From positions 1 to 25,252 of the forward strand of contig DXLV01000020.1 in the NCBI GenBank assembly GCA_019414545.1: 25,252 nucleotides of DNA, in the 5' to 3' direction. The notes under the pieces are model-generated. The model did no database searches and was not told the DNA's origin. It saw nothing but the letters and a program-made list of their open reading frames with translations. Origin of the DNA: Collinsella sp. (lineage in GTDB: Bacteria; Actinomycetota; Coriobacteriia; Coriobacteriales; Coriobacteriaceae). Positions 1 through 7,468 of this stretch are shown here, in pieces. How positions within the stretch are numbered: the first letter of the stretch is position 1; the number at the start of each line of letters is the position of its first letter. A program made the position numbers and the translations under genes.

Positions 1-69
1 CTCCCATGCCATATCCTCTAGATAACTACGCGGCAACATCGCCGCCGCGCCTACAAGAGAGGAATGTCC

Positions 70-2100
70 ATGACCGCACCCGCATCCAAGCTGCTCCAGC
101 CCATTACGGTTGGCCCCCTTGAGCTCAAGAACCGCATTATGTTCCCGCCGCTGACCACCGGCTACGAGGAGCGCGACGGTTCCATCGGTGAGCGCAGCCT
201 GGCCTTTTACGAGCGCCTGGCCCGTGGCGGCGTGAGCTACATCGTCATCGGCGACGTCGCTCCCGTCATGACCGCGAGCCCCACGCCCAAGCTGGCGACC
301 GACGCCCAGATCCCCACGTTTAAGGCACTGGCCGACGCCGTCCACAAGCACGGCGCCAAGGTCGCGCTGCAGCTGTTCCACCCCGAGTACGACGTGCCCG
401 GCGTCGGCCGCATGGTCATGGGTTCCATGGCTGCCGCCAAGGCCGCGCAGGAGGCCAAGGCCGCCGGCGACGAGGAGACCTTTGCCGCCAAGATGGCCGA
501 GTCCAACGAGATCCGCAAGCAGGCCTACGCCAAACTGCACCACGACATGCAGCACTTTGTGAACGAGGCCACCGTGGAGCAACTCACCCAGATCAAGGAG
601 GCCATCGCTGCCTCGGCCGCCCGTGCGCAGCAGGCCGGCATCGACGCCATCGAGGTTCACGGCGACCGTTTGGTGGGTTCGCTGTGCTCGGCCATCCTCA
701 ACAAGCGCACGGACGAGTACGGCGGCTCGTTCGAGAACCGCGTCCGCTACGCGCTGGAGGTTGTCGCCGCCATTAAGGAAGCCGCGCCGGAGCTGATGGT
801 GGAGTACAAGCTCCCCGTGATCATGGAGAACCCCGACGGCACGCCGCGCGGCAAGGGCGGCCTGCAGCCCGACGAGGCCTGCGAGTTCGCCAAGCTGCTC
901 GAGGGCGCCGGCATCGATATGATCCAGGTTGCACAGGCCAACCACACCGGCAACATGGGCGACACCATTCCGCCCATGGGCGCCATGCCCTACAACTGGA
1001 CGCTGCCCGTGGCCGAGCGCGTCAAGGCCCTGGTCTCCGTGCCGGTGGCAACCGTGGGCCGTGTCGTCTCGGTCGAGGCCGGCGAGAAGATTCTGGAAGA
1101 CGGCGCGGCCGACATCATCGCCTATGGTCGCTCGCTTATGTGCGACCCCGACATTGCGCTCAAGGCCGCCACGGGTGAGCCCATCCGCGAGTGCCTCAAC
1201 TGCAACAAGGGTTGCGTCGATGCGATTCAAAGCCGCAAGTACATCTCGTGCGTGCTCAATGCCGAGAACGGCGACGAGGCGACCGTCGTCATTAAGCCGG
1301 GCGAGGGCGACAAGAAAATCGCCGTGGTGGGCGGCGGTATTGCCGGCCTGGAGGCCGCGCGCGTGGCGGCCAAACGCGGCTACGACGTGACCGTCTATGA
1401 GGCGAGCGATCACTTGGGCGGCCAGATTGTGCTGGCGGCCGCGCCTCCGCGCAAGGATGAGATTATGCGCTCGGTCGAGTATTACGAGAAGATTCTGCCC
1501 GGCCTGGGCGTGAAGGTTGAGCTCAACCATGCCGCTAGCCCCACGGATCTCAACGCCGCCGACGCCGCGATTGTGGCTGTGGGCGCGCACGACGTGGTCA
1601 TCCCCGTTCCGGGTGCCGACTCGGACAAGGTCGTCTCGAGCTGGGACGTGCTGGCCGGCAAGGTGGAGCTCAGCGGGCGCGTTGCCGTCATTGGCGGTGG
1701 CCTGGTGGGGACCGAGACTGCCGAGTACCTGCTGCAGCACGGCTGCGAGGTGGCGATCGTCGAGATGCTCGACAAGATTGCCGCAGGCGAGTCCGAGACC
1801 ATTCTGCCGCTGATTATGAGCGACTTTGCAGAGCACAACGTGGAGCAGCACGTGAAGACCCGCCTGACCGCCATTACCGACGAGGGTGTGGAAGCTGTTC
1901 GCACCACCGAGGACGGTGCCGAGGAGCCGGTGAAGATCGCCTGCGATTACGTGGTGATGGCCGTGGGCTCCAAGGCCAACGCGTTTGACCTGGATGGCGT
2001 GACGGTGCCCGTGACCTGCGTGGGCGACTGCTCGGGCGAGCGCACCGCCGACATTGCGAGCGCCATTCGCACGGCGTATCACGCGGCCAACGAGCTGTAG
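70..2100 (+). CDS. NADH:flavin oxidoreductase, OYE / 2,4-dienoyl-CoA reductase family
   Basis: This is a cytoplasmic multi-cofactor ene-reductase. An N-terminal FMN-binding TIM barrel (about residues 8-365) is followed by a four-cysteine iron-sulfur site (C375, C378, C382, C394, spacing CX2CX3CX11C) and FAD/NAD-binding Rossmann folds with GGGIAG near residue 420 and GGGLVG near 540. The NKRTDEYGGSFENR segment is typical of the family. Members reduce activated C=C bonds in enoyl-CoAs, bile acids or phytochemicals; the substrate here cannot be told from sequence. The usual HGAHGYL-type segment reads HGDRLVGS, so the active site may differ. The start is put at ATG 70 because AGAGAGGA (56-63) is 6 nt upstream; ATG 64 would touch it. 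The gene stands alone and ends at its own terminator. The family is certain and the function general. Confidence 0.9.
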   Translation: MTAPASKLLQPITVGPLELKNRIMFPPLTTGYEERDGSIGERSLAFYERLARGGVSYIVIGDVAPVMTASPTPKLATDAQIPTFKALADAVHKHGAKVALQLFHPEYDVPGVGRMVMGSMAAAKAAQEAKAAGDEETFAAKMAESNEIRKQAYAKLHHDMQHFVNEATVEQLTQIKEAIAASAARAQQAGIDAIEVHGDRLVGSLCSAILNKRTDEYGGSFENRVRYALEVVAAIKEAAPELMVEYKLPVIMENPDGTPRGKGGLQPDEACEFAKLLEGAGIDMIQVAQANHTGNMGDTIPPMGAMPYNWTLPVAERVKALVSVPVATVGRVVSVEAGEKILEDGAADIIAYGRSLMCDPDIALKAATGEPIRECLNCNKGCVDAIQSRKYISCVLNAENGDEATVVIKPGEGDKKIAVVGGGIAGLEAARVAAKRGYDVTVYEASDHLGGQIVLAAAPPRKDEIMRSVEYYEKILPGLGVKVELNHAASPTDLNAADAAIVAVGAHDVVIPVPGADSDKVVSSWDVLAGKVELSGRVAVIGGGLVGTETAEYLLQHGCEVAIVEMLDKIAAGESETILPLIMSDFAEHNVEQHVKTRLTAITDEGVEAVRTTEDGAEEPVKIACDYVVMAVGSKANAFDLDGVTVPVTCVGDCSGERTADIASAIRTAYHAANEL

Positions 2101-2175
2101 TTGAACATCGCGGCTAGGCGGGGCGGTAGCACGGATCCGCCTCGCCCGGCTGTGTCCCGTCGGGTGTCAACCGGT

Positions 2176-2215
2176 GCGGGGCCTGCAAGCGCAGCAGGCC
2201 CCGCCCCTTTTTTTT
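2176..2215 (+). terminator. Rho-independent terminator after the flavin oxidoreductase
   Basis: A perfect 11-bp GC-rich stem (2176-2186 with 2194-2204) has a 7-nt loop and is followed by CCC and eight T residues. It lies 76 bp after the stop codon at 2100. Confidence 0.93.
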
Positions 2216-2539
2216 GCTCCGGTGGATGGCAATGCACAGTAATCATGAGGAGTAAGGACGTCTACTGCCTTGCCGATTACTCAAAATTATTGGGGGAGGG
2301 GTTAATAACTATATCCTCTATGCCAAAGGACATAAAGAGATGCCAATTTTGTTGACAAGCGAATGACGATTAGCTGCGAGTCAGCTACCAGCGTAAATAA
2401 TCGATAAAGAAATGTCGTAAATTGGTGCCAAATGCCCAGATAACACCGCGTCTATTTTAATTAACTGCTTTGAGCAAACAGTAAAATGCTACTATCTAAC
2501 TTGCACGTAAGAAAGCAGATTAACGGTTAAGGCTAAGAA
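2216..2539. other. AT-rich intergenic region upstream of the HTH gene
   Basis: No convincing gene is seen here; the only open frame (2101-2355) reads through the terminator and has no ribosome site. The stretch is much more AT-rich than its surroundings. It contains an extended interrupted hairpin (2238-2281), a GTTA-A-TAAC palindrome (2301-2309), a 6-bp inverted repeat TAGCTG/CAGCTA (2371-2376/2382-2387), and several TGCCAA words. Promoter candidates near 2470-2498 (TTGAGC, 17 nt, TATCTA) or TAAAAT at 2482-2487 are weak. The composition suggests a regulatory region or foreign DNA linked to the transposase-like gene downstream. Confidence 0.5.
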
Positions 2540-2944
2540 GTGGCAGGTATGTCGGAAGCAACTAGGACTCGCACGCATGCGCCCGAGGTTAGGCAGCGCG
2601 CCGTCGAGATCCTCCAAGAGGGGGTCGGTCATCGCGCCCTCGCCGCGGAGCTTGGCATTCCCCAGGCCACGGCTCGTCAGTGGGCCCGCGCGTATGCCGT
2701 GGGCGGTGCCGACGCCGTTCTCAACGCCGGTTCGCATCATCACACCTATTCGTACGAAGTTAAGCTCGCCGTGGTCAAGGACCGCTTGGAAAACGGCTTA
2801 ACGGTTCGCGAGGCCATGATCAAGCACAAGATTCCCAGCGAGTCTTCGGTCAAGGCTTGGTGCCGCCAGTACCGCGAGAGCGGTGAGTCCGCGCTGGTTG
2901 ATAAGCCGCGCGGTCGCAAGCCGCGCGATAAAAAGGCGGAATAG
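2540..2944 (+). CDS. Two-HTH protein resembling IS3/IS150-family OrfA, without an OrfB
   Basis: This 134-residue basic protein has two helix-turn-helix units: about residues 14-62 (RQRAVEIL...IPQATARQWARAY) and 70-118 (KLAVVKDR...IPSESSVKAWCRQY). A short Lys/Arg tail follows (KPRGRKPRDKK). This arrangement is that of IS150-type OrfA (InsJ), the DNA-binding half of an IS3-family transposase, but no OrfB with a DDE domain follows; a terminator comes within 15 bp. It may be a relic of an insertion sequence or a domesticated DNA-binding regulator. The start is GTG 2540 with AAGG 7 nt upstream. ATG 2549, three codons later, is an equally possible start. The coding sequence matches its neighbours in codon use, although the DNA before it is AT-rich. 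Confidence 0.72.
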   Translation: MAGMSEATRTRTHAPEVRQRAVEILQEGVGHRALAAELGIPQATARQWARAYAVGGADAVLNAGSHHHTYSYEVKLAVVKDRLENGLTVREAMIKHKIPSESSVKAWCRQYRESGESALVDKPRGRKPRDKKAE

Positions 2945-2956
2945 CGAACGGGATGG

Positions 2957-2979
2957 TGCGCCCACAGGGGCGCATTTTT
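2957..2979 (+). terminator. Rho-independent terminator after the HTH gene
   Basis: A 7-bp stem (2957-2963 with 2968-2974) with a 4-nt loop is followed by TTTTT. It lies 13 bp after the stop codon and separates the HTH gene from the hydrogenase operon. Confidence 0.85.
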
Positions 2980-3185
2980 CTTGCCGCGCCAACTTTTTGG
3001 ACCGTCGTGAGCCTACTGGAACATCCTCCAAAGTGGTTAATAAACCGCGCGCAGTGGCCCGTGCGCCCGCCGCCGCGATAGGGGGAGCGTCGCCTCTCTG
3101 CTCCAAAGCGGACAGACTCGTTACCCCGTACGCCTAAAACTCCCCAGTTGACCGAAAACCCGCCGCCGCTACTCCTCAACTGAGC

Positions 3186-3224
3186 TATAACGTTAAACAA
3201 TTGCAGCGTTTTTGCATGGGGGAG
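3186..3224 (+). promoter_or_regulatory. Possible -10 element and ribosome site of the hydrogenase operon
   Basis: TATAAC (3186-3191) is a good -10 match, about 46 bp before ATG 3232, but no -35 box lies at the right distance (TTGACC at 3148-3153 is too far). GGGGGAG (3218-3224) is a well-placed ribosome site, 7 nt from the start. The leader between the previous terminator and here also holds a GGTTAATAAACC inverted repeat (3035-3046) and two copies of CTCCAAAGYGG (3026-3036, 3101-3111), which could be regulatory. Confidence 0.35.
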
Positions 3225-3231
3225 TGATGGT

Positions 3232-6114
3232 ATGACGCTACTGTATTTCCTTACCCTGTTTCCGCTGGTACCGGCGCTGGGCATGCTGCTCGCGCGCGGT
3301 GACCGCGCCCGCGATGCGGTAGGGCTTGTAGGCTCTGGCATCATTATGGCGGTGACGGTTGTAGTCGCCGTCATGTTTTTTGGCACGGGCCCGCAGAGCT
3401 TCGAGGTTGCCCCCGGCACCTCGCATGTGCTCTCGATCATCAGCTCCGTCATCGACGTGATCCTGTGCGCCGTCATCCTGTACAACGCGCGTAAATATAA
3501 GAGCACGCTCACCACGGTGCTCGGCGTGGTGCAGCTGGTGGGTTCGGTTGCCTTCGCTGCCATGACGCTGCCCGCGGCCGAGGTTGTCACCGCCACGCCG
3601 CTCTACCTGGATTACATGAGTGTGATCATGGTGCTTGCCGTCGGCATTGTCGGCAGCCTTATCTGCGTGTACGCCCTGGGCTACATGAAGGACTTCCAGG
3701 CCCACGACGAGCACGAGGCAGCGCTGCGCGGGCAGACCGCGCCCGACCGACGCCCGCAGTTCCTGGCGCTTATGTTCCTGTTCCTCTCGGCCATGTTCGT
3801 CATCGTGACAAGCGACAACCTTGAGTGGCTGTTCTGTGGCTGGGAAATCACCACCGTGTGCTCGTTCCTCATGATTGGCTACACGCGCACGCCCGAGGCC
3901 ATAAAAAACGCTTTCACCCAGATCATCCTCAACATGCTGGGCGGCATCGCGTTTTTGGCCGGACTCATGTACCTGCACGTTAACGGCATGCCGCTGACCA
4001 TCTCGGGCATGATCGAGCTTTCCAGCGCCGGAACCGCGCAATCCGCGCTGCTGGTGATGCCGGTCCTGTTGCTGTCGCTTGCCGCGCTCACCAAGGCCGC
4101 GCAGATGCCGTTCCACACTTGGCTGTTGGGTGCCATGGTTGCCCCCACGCCCACGAGCGCCCTGCTGCACTCGTCCACCATGGTCAAAGCCGGCGTGTTC
4201 CTGATGGTCAAGCTGAGCCCACTCTATGCCATCTACCCCGTGACCGGCTTTATGGTCACGAGTGTGGGTGCCATCACGTTTTTGCTCGCTGCACTCATGG
4301 CCATCTCGCAGAGCAACGCCAAACGCGTGCTCGCGTACTCCACCATTTCCAACTTGGGCCTCATCAGTGCCTGCTTGGGTGTCGGCGCGCCCGAGGCCGT
4401 ATGGGCGGCCATCTTCCTGATCTTGTTCCACACGGTGGCCAAGTCGCTGCTGTTCCTGTGCGTGGGCACGGCCGAGCATCATATCGGCAGCCGCAATATC
4501 GAGGACATGGACGGCATGTTCAGCCGCATGCCGCACCTGACGCGTCTGATGATGCTGGGCATTATGGGCATGTTTGTGGCGCCGTTTGGCATGCTCGTGT
4601 CCAAGTGGGGCGCCCTGGTGGCGTTTGCGCAGACCGGCAACGTGCTCATGATCATGGTGCTTGCCTTTGGCTCGGCCGCGACGTTTTACTTCTGGGGCAA
4701 GTGGCTTGCCAAGCTTTCGGGCGTCGACCCCACGGCTCAAAACGTTGAGGTCAATGTCCATAAGACCGAATGGATGGCCCTCAACACCATCGCCGCGCTG
4801 CTGATTCTGTGCTGCGTGGCGTTTCCGGTTATCTCGAGCGGTCTGGTGTCGCCTTACTTGGCCATGGTGTTTGGCCGCGTGCCGTACGTTATTGGCAAGG
4901 ACGCCATGTATCTGATGGTGGTTATCGTGGCTTTTATCGCCGTGGTGCTGCTGACGTCATTCCGCGTGAGCAACAAACCGCACGTCAACGTGTACCTTTC
5001 GGGCGTGGGAACCGACAAATATCGCCATTTCCGCGGCTCGATGGGACACGAGGTGAAGGCCGAAAAGCGCAATTGGTACTCGGAGGACGCCCTTGGCGAG
5101 AAGCGTATTGGCCCCGCGGGTAGCGTCGTATGCTGCAGCATTATCTTGTTTGCGCTGCTGTGTTGCGCATGGATTGGGCCCGAGCGGCTTGCCATGAGCG
5201 CGCCCTCGGTGCTGCGCGGCAAGTATTTCGAAGGTTCGGGCGTCGTGGGCATCTTTATTGGCACCGTGGCGTTTGCCTTGCTGGCGCCGCTTGCGGGCGG
5301 CTTGATCGACGGCATCGACCGCAAACTTTCGGCTCGCATGCAGGGCCGCGTGGGCCCGCGCCTGCTGCAGCCCTTCTACGACGTTGCCAAGCTGCTGCGC
5401 AAGGCCCCTGCCAGCGTAAACACCATGGACGATACCTATATGGCGTGCGCGCTCATCTTTACCGTCGTGGGCGGCGGCATCTTTGTGTCGGGCTCCAACA
5501 CGCTGCTGTGCGCTTTTATGGTTACGCTCGCCGCGATCTTTGTGGTGCTGGCGTCCGCCTCGACGCAAAGCCCGTTTGCCCAGGTCGGTGCCGACCGCGA
5601 GTTGCTGCAGGTCATGAGCTACGAGCCCGCCGTTCTGCTGATGAGCGTGGGCCTGTACCTTGCCACCGATAGCTTTGATTCCATCGCCGTGACCGGACAG
5701 TCGGCGCCCATCATCGTGTACAGCGCGCCCATTTTCTTGGCGCTGCTTGCGGTGCTCACCATCAAGCTACGCAAGTCGCCGTTCGACCTTTCGTACTCGC
5801 ATCACGCGCATCAGGAGATTGTCCAGGGCGTCGCCACCGAGATGAGCGGCGGCACGCTGGCCAAGATGACCCTTATGCACTGGTGTGAGACCGTGCTGTT
5901 TTTGATGTGGGTGGGCATGTTCTTTGTTTGGGACAACCCGGTGAGCTGGGTCGTAGCCCTGGTCGTGATGGCCGCGACGTATTTTGTCGAGGTGCTGATC
6001 GACAACACCTTCGCACGCAGCACCTGGCGCAGCTGCTTTAGGCTCGGCTGGGGCGTGGCGCTGGTGTTTGGCCTGCTCAACCTTATGCCCATCCTCGTCG
6101 ACGTGTTTATTTAG
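3232..6114 (+). CDS. Fused EchA-EchB membrane subunit of an energy-converting [NiFe] hydrogenase
   Basis: This 960-residue integral membrane protein joins two Ech subunits in one frame. Residues 1 to about 640 are a NuoL/HyfB-like antiporter-type subunit (EchA), with many hydrophobic helices and the conserved stretch TKAAQMPFHTWLLGAM...PTPTSALLHSSTM. Residues about 655-960 are a NuoH-like subunit (EchB), with IDRKLSARMQGRVGP near residues 695-712 and the loop QVGADRELLQVMSYEP. Together they would form the ion-translocating membrane arm, which anchors the EchCDEF peripheral arm. The C-terminal helix of the EchA part runs directly into EchB with no stop. An internal ATG at 5194 (residue 655) has no good ribosome site. 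In characterised Ech systems echA and echB are separate genes. The start is set by GGGGGAG 7 nt upstream. EchC follows after 12 bp. Confidence 0.9.
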   Translation: MTLLYFLTLFPLVPALGMLLARGDRARDAVGLVGSGIIMAVTVVVAVMFFGTGPQSFEVAPGTSHVLSIISSVIDVILCAVILYNARKYKSTLTTVLGVVQLVGSVAFAAMTLPAAEVVTATPLYLDYMSVIMVLAVGIVGSLICVYALGYMKDFQAHDEHEAALRGQTAPDRRPQFLALMFLFLSAMFVIVTSDNLEWLFCGWEITTVCSFLMIGYTRTPEAIKNAFTQIILNMLGGIAFLAGLMYLHVNGMPLTISGMIELSSAGTAQSALLVMPVLLLSLAALTKAAQMPFHTWLLGAMVAPTPTSALLHSSTMVKAGVFLMVKLSPLYAIYPVTGFMVTSVGAITFLLAALMAISQSNAKRVLAYSTISNLGLISACLGVGAPEAVWAAIFLILFHTVAKSLLFLCVGTAEHHIGSRNIEDMDGMFSRMPHLTRLMMLGIMGMFVAPFGMLVSKWGALVAFAQTGNVLMIMVLAFGSAATFYFWGKWLAKLSGVDPTAQNVEVNVHKTEWMALNTIAALLILCCVAFPVISSGLVSPYLAMVFGRVPYVIGKDAMYLMVVIVAFIAVVLLTSFRVSNKPHVNVYLSGVGTDKYRHFRGSMGHEVKAEKRNWYSEDALGEKRIGPAGSVVCCSIILFALLCCAWIGPERLAMSAPSVLRGKYFEGSGVVGIFIGTVAFALLAPLAGGLIDGIDRKLSARMQGRVGPRLLQPFYDVAKLLRKAPASVNTMDDTYMACALIFTVVGGGIFVSGSNTLLCAFMVTLAAIFVVLASASTQSPFAQVGADRELLQVMSYEPAVLLMSVGLYLATDSFDSIAVTGQSAPIIVYSAPIFLALLAVLTIKLRKSPFDLSYSHHAHQEIVQGVATEMSGGTLAKMTLMHWCETVLFLMWVGMFFVWDNPVSWVVALVVMAATYFVEVLIDNTFARSTWRSCFRLGWGVALVFGLLNLMPILVDVFI

Positions 6115-6126
6115 GAGGCGGCATCC

Positions 6127-6744
6127 ATGGATCAAAAAATGTCGCGCTCGCCGTGGGTTATTCATTACGACGGCTCGAGCTGCAACGGATGCGATATCGA
6201 GGTGCTGGCCTCGCTCACGCCGCTGTTCGATGCGGAGCGCTTTGGCGTGGTCAACACCGGCAACCCCAAGCATGCGGATATCTTTTTGGTGACGGGGTCG
6301 GTCAATGCCCAGAACCTGCCCGTCGTGCGTCAGATTTACAACCAGATGCTCGAGCCCAAGTGCGTGGTGGCCTGCGGTATCTGCGCATGCTCGGGCGGCG
6401 TATTCCGCGATGCCTACAACGTGATCGGCGGCGTGGACCGCGCGATTCCCGTGGACGTGTACGCGCCCGGGTGCGCCATTCGCCCCGAGACGGTGATCGA
6501 TGCCATCGTGGAGGCGTGCGGCATCCTGGACCAGAAGGAGACCGTGTTGCGCGCCGGTGGCGATCCGCTCACCGTGGGCGGTGCCGCTACCTGGGACGGT
6601 GGCGTTGAGCTGGGCGAGGACGGGTTTGTGGCTGCGGGGGCCGGGACTGACGGTGCCGGTGACGCGCCTGCCGGGAAGCCTGCTGCGCCCGCCGCTGGCG
6701 ACGCACCTGCTGAGACGCCCGCCGCTGCAAAGGAGGCCGAGTAA
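6127..6744 (+). CDS. echC: Ech hydrogenase small subunit (EchC, NuoB-like)
   Basis: This small subunit carries the proximal [4Fe-4S] cluster that passes electrons between EchF and the NiFe site in EchE. The core, about residues 1-145, shows the family motifs SSCNGCDIE (C19, C22), GICACSGG (C86) and YAPGCAIRPE (C116), which supply the four ligands. Residues about 150-205 form a Gly/Ala/Pro-rich, acidic tail absent from typical family members, probably disordered. AGGAGG (6113-6118) overlaps the stop of the fused AB gene, 8 nt before the start. The stop overlaps the ATG of EchD as TAATG, which suggests coupled translation. Identification as a group 4 hydrogenase small subunit is firm; Ech rather than Hyc/Hyf is inferred from gene order. 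Confidence 0.92.
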   Translation: MDQKMSRSPWVIHYDGSSCNGCDIEVLASLTPLFDAERFGVVNTGNPKHADIFLVTGSVNAQNLPVVRQIYNQMLEPKCVVACGICACSGGVFRDAYNVIGGVDRAIPVDVYAPGCAIRPETVIDAIVEACGILDQKETVLRAGGDPLTVGGAATWDGGVELGEDGFVAAGAGTDGAGDAPAGKPAAPAAGDAPAETPAAAKEAE

Positions 6745-7463
6745 TGCAAAAGGCTATCTATACCACCGTCGGGATCGACAAGCTCCTGTCGCATGTCCAG
6801 GCGCTCAAGGGCGTCGGCGCGCGCTTTGTGCAAATGCATGCCGAGCGCAACGTCGACGACGGCTCGTATCGCTTGGTCTATACGTTTATCAACGTCCGTG
6901 CTGCTCAGGAGCATATTGCGCAGGACGGCAGCTATGCGATCGAGAACCTGGTGGTCGAGGGCATCGACCAGTACCAGGAGATTCCGTCCATCAGCTCGTA
7001 TTACCCCGCGGTGTTCCCGTTTGAAAATGAGGCCCACGACCTGTTTGGTCTTGCCATCACCGACATGCAGATCGACTTTAAGGGCTTTTTCTACCAGGTC
7101 TCGACTGCCGAGCCCATGAGCGTCATCACGCCCGAGGTGAAGGCTGCGCGCGAGAAGGCCATGAAAGTCCGCGCGGCCGCCGAGGCCAAGGCGCGCAAGG
7201 CCGCGGCCGAGAAGGCCGCCGCGGCTGCGGCTGCTGCGGGGGAGGGTGCCGCGGGTGCCGGCGATGCTGCGGGCACTGCCGCTGCTCAGCCCGCTGCTGC
7301 TGCCGGCTCCGATGCCCAGCATGACGATGCCGCTGCGAAGGCCGCGCTCAAGGCCGCCGAGATGGAGGCAAAGCTCGCCGCCATGGATCCCGAGAAAGCG
7401 GCCAAGGTCCGTGCGGCGCTTGCCGCCAAGGCCGCCCGCGACAAGCAGAAAAAGGAGGCGTAA
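6744..7463 (+). CDS. echD: Ech hydrogenase subunit D (NuoC-like) with a long Ala/Lys-rich C-terminal extension
   Basis: Residues about 1-128 are a NuoC/30-kDa-subunit-like domain ending in the family signature SISSYYPAVFPFENEAHDLFGL. It helps dock the small and large subunits and has no cofactor. From about residue 130 to 239 the protein becomes a charged Ala-rich segment: a Lys/Arg/Ala stretch, a Gly/Ala/Pro linker, then another Ala/Lys/Glu helix ending in KKEA. EchD proteins are usually only about the length of the first domain, so the tail nearly doubles it. It is likely part helical or coiled coil and part disordered. Codon use across the tail matches the rest, so it is not a frameshift artefact. 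AAAGGAGG lies 7 nt before the start. Confidence 0.88.
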   Translation: MQKAIYTTVGIDKLLSHVQALKGVGARFVQMHAERNVDDGSYRLVYTFINVRAAQEHIAQDGSYAIENLVVEGIDQYQEIPSISSYYPAVFPFENEAHDLFGLAITDMQIDFKGFFYQVSTAEPMSVITPEVKAAREKAMKVRAAAEAKARKAAAEKAAAAAAAAGEGAAGAGDAAGTAAAQPAAAAGSDAQHDDAAAKAALKAAEMEAKLAAMDPEKAAKVRAALAAKAARDKQKKEA

Positions 7464-7468
7464 GGTCC

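Noticed and set aside
2352..2357. TTGACA as a promoter -35 box
   Set aside because: No acceptable -10 element lies 15-19 nt downstream.
2925..2944. A5G run near the end of the OrfA-like gene as a programmed frameshift site
   Set aside because: IS3-type frameshifting needs an overlapping OrfB, and none follows; the run is also shorter than the usual A6G.
3238..4761. 507-codon open frame on the minus strand
   Set aside because: A His/Arg/Gln-rich shadow of the membrane protein gene on the plus strand; no homology-like motifs and wholly inside a certain gene.
5194..6114. Separate echB gene starting at an internal ATG
   Set aside because: No ribosome site before 5194, and the frame is continuous with the preceding membrane helix; a fusion is the simpler reading.
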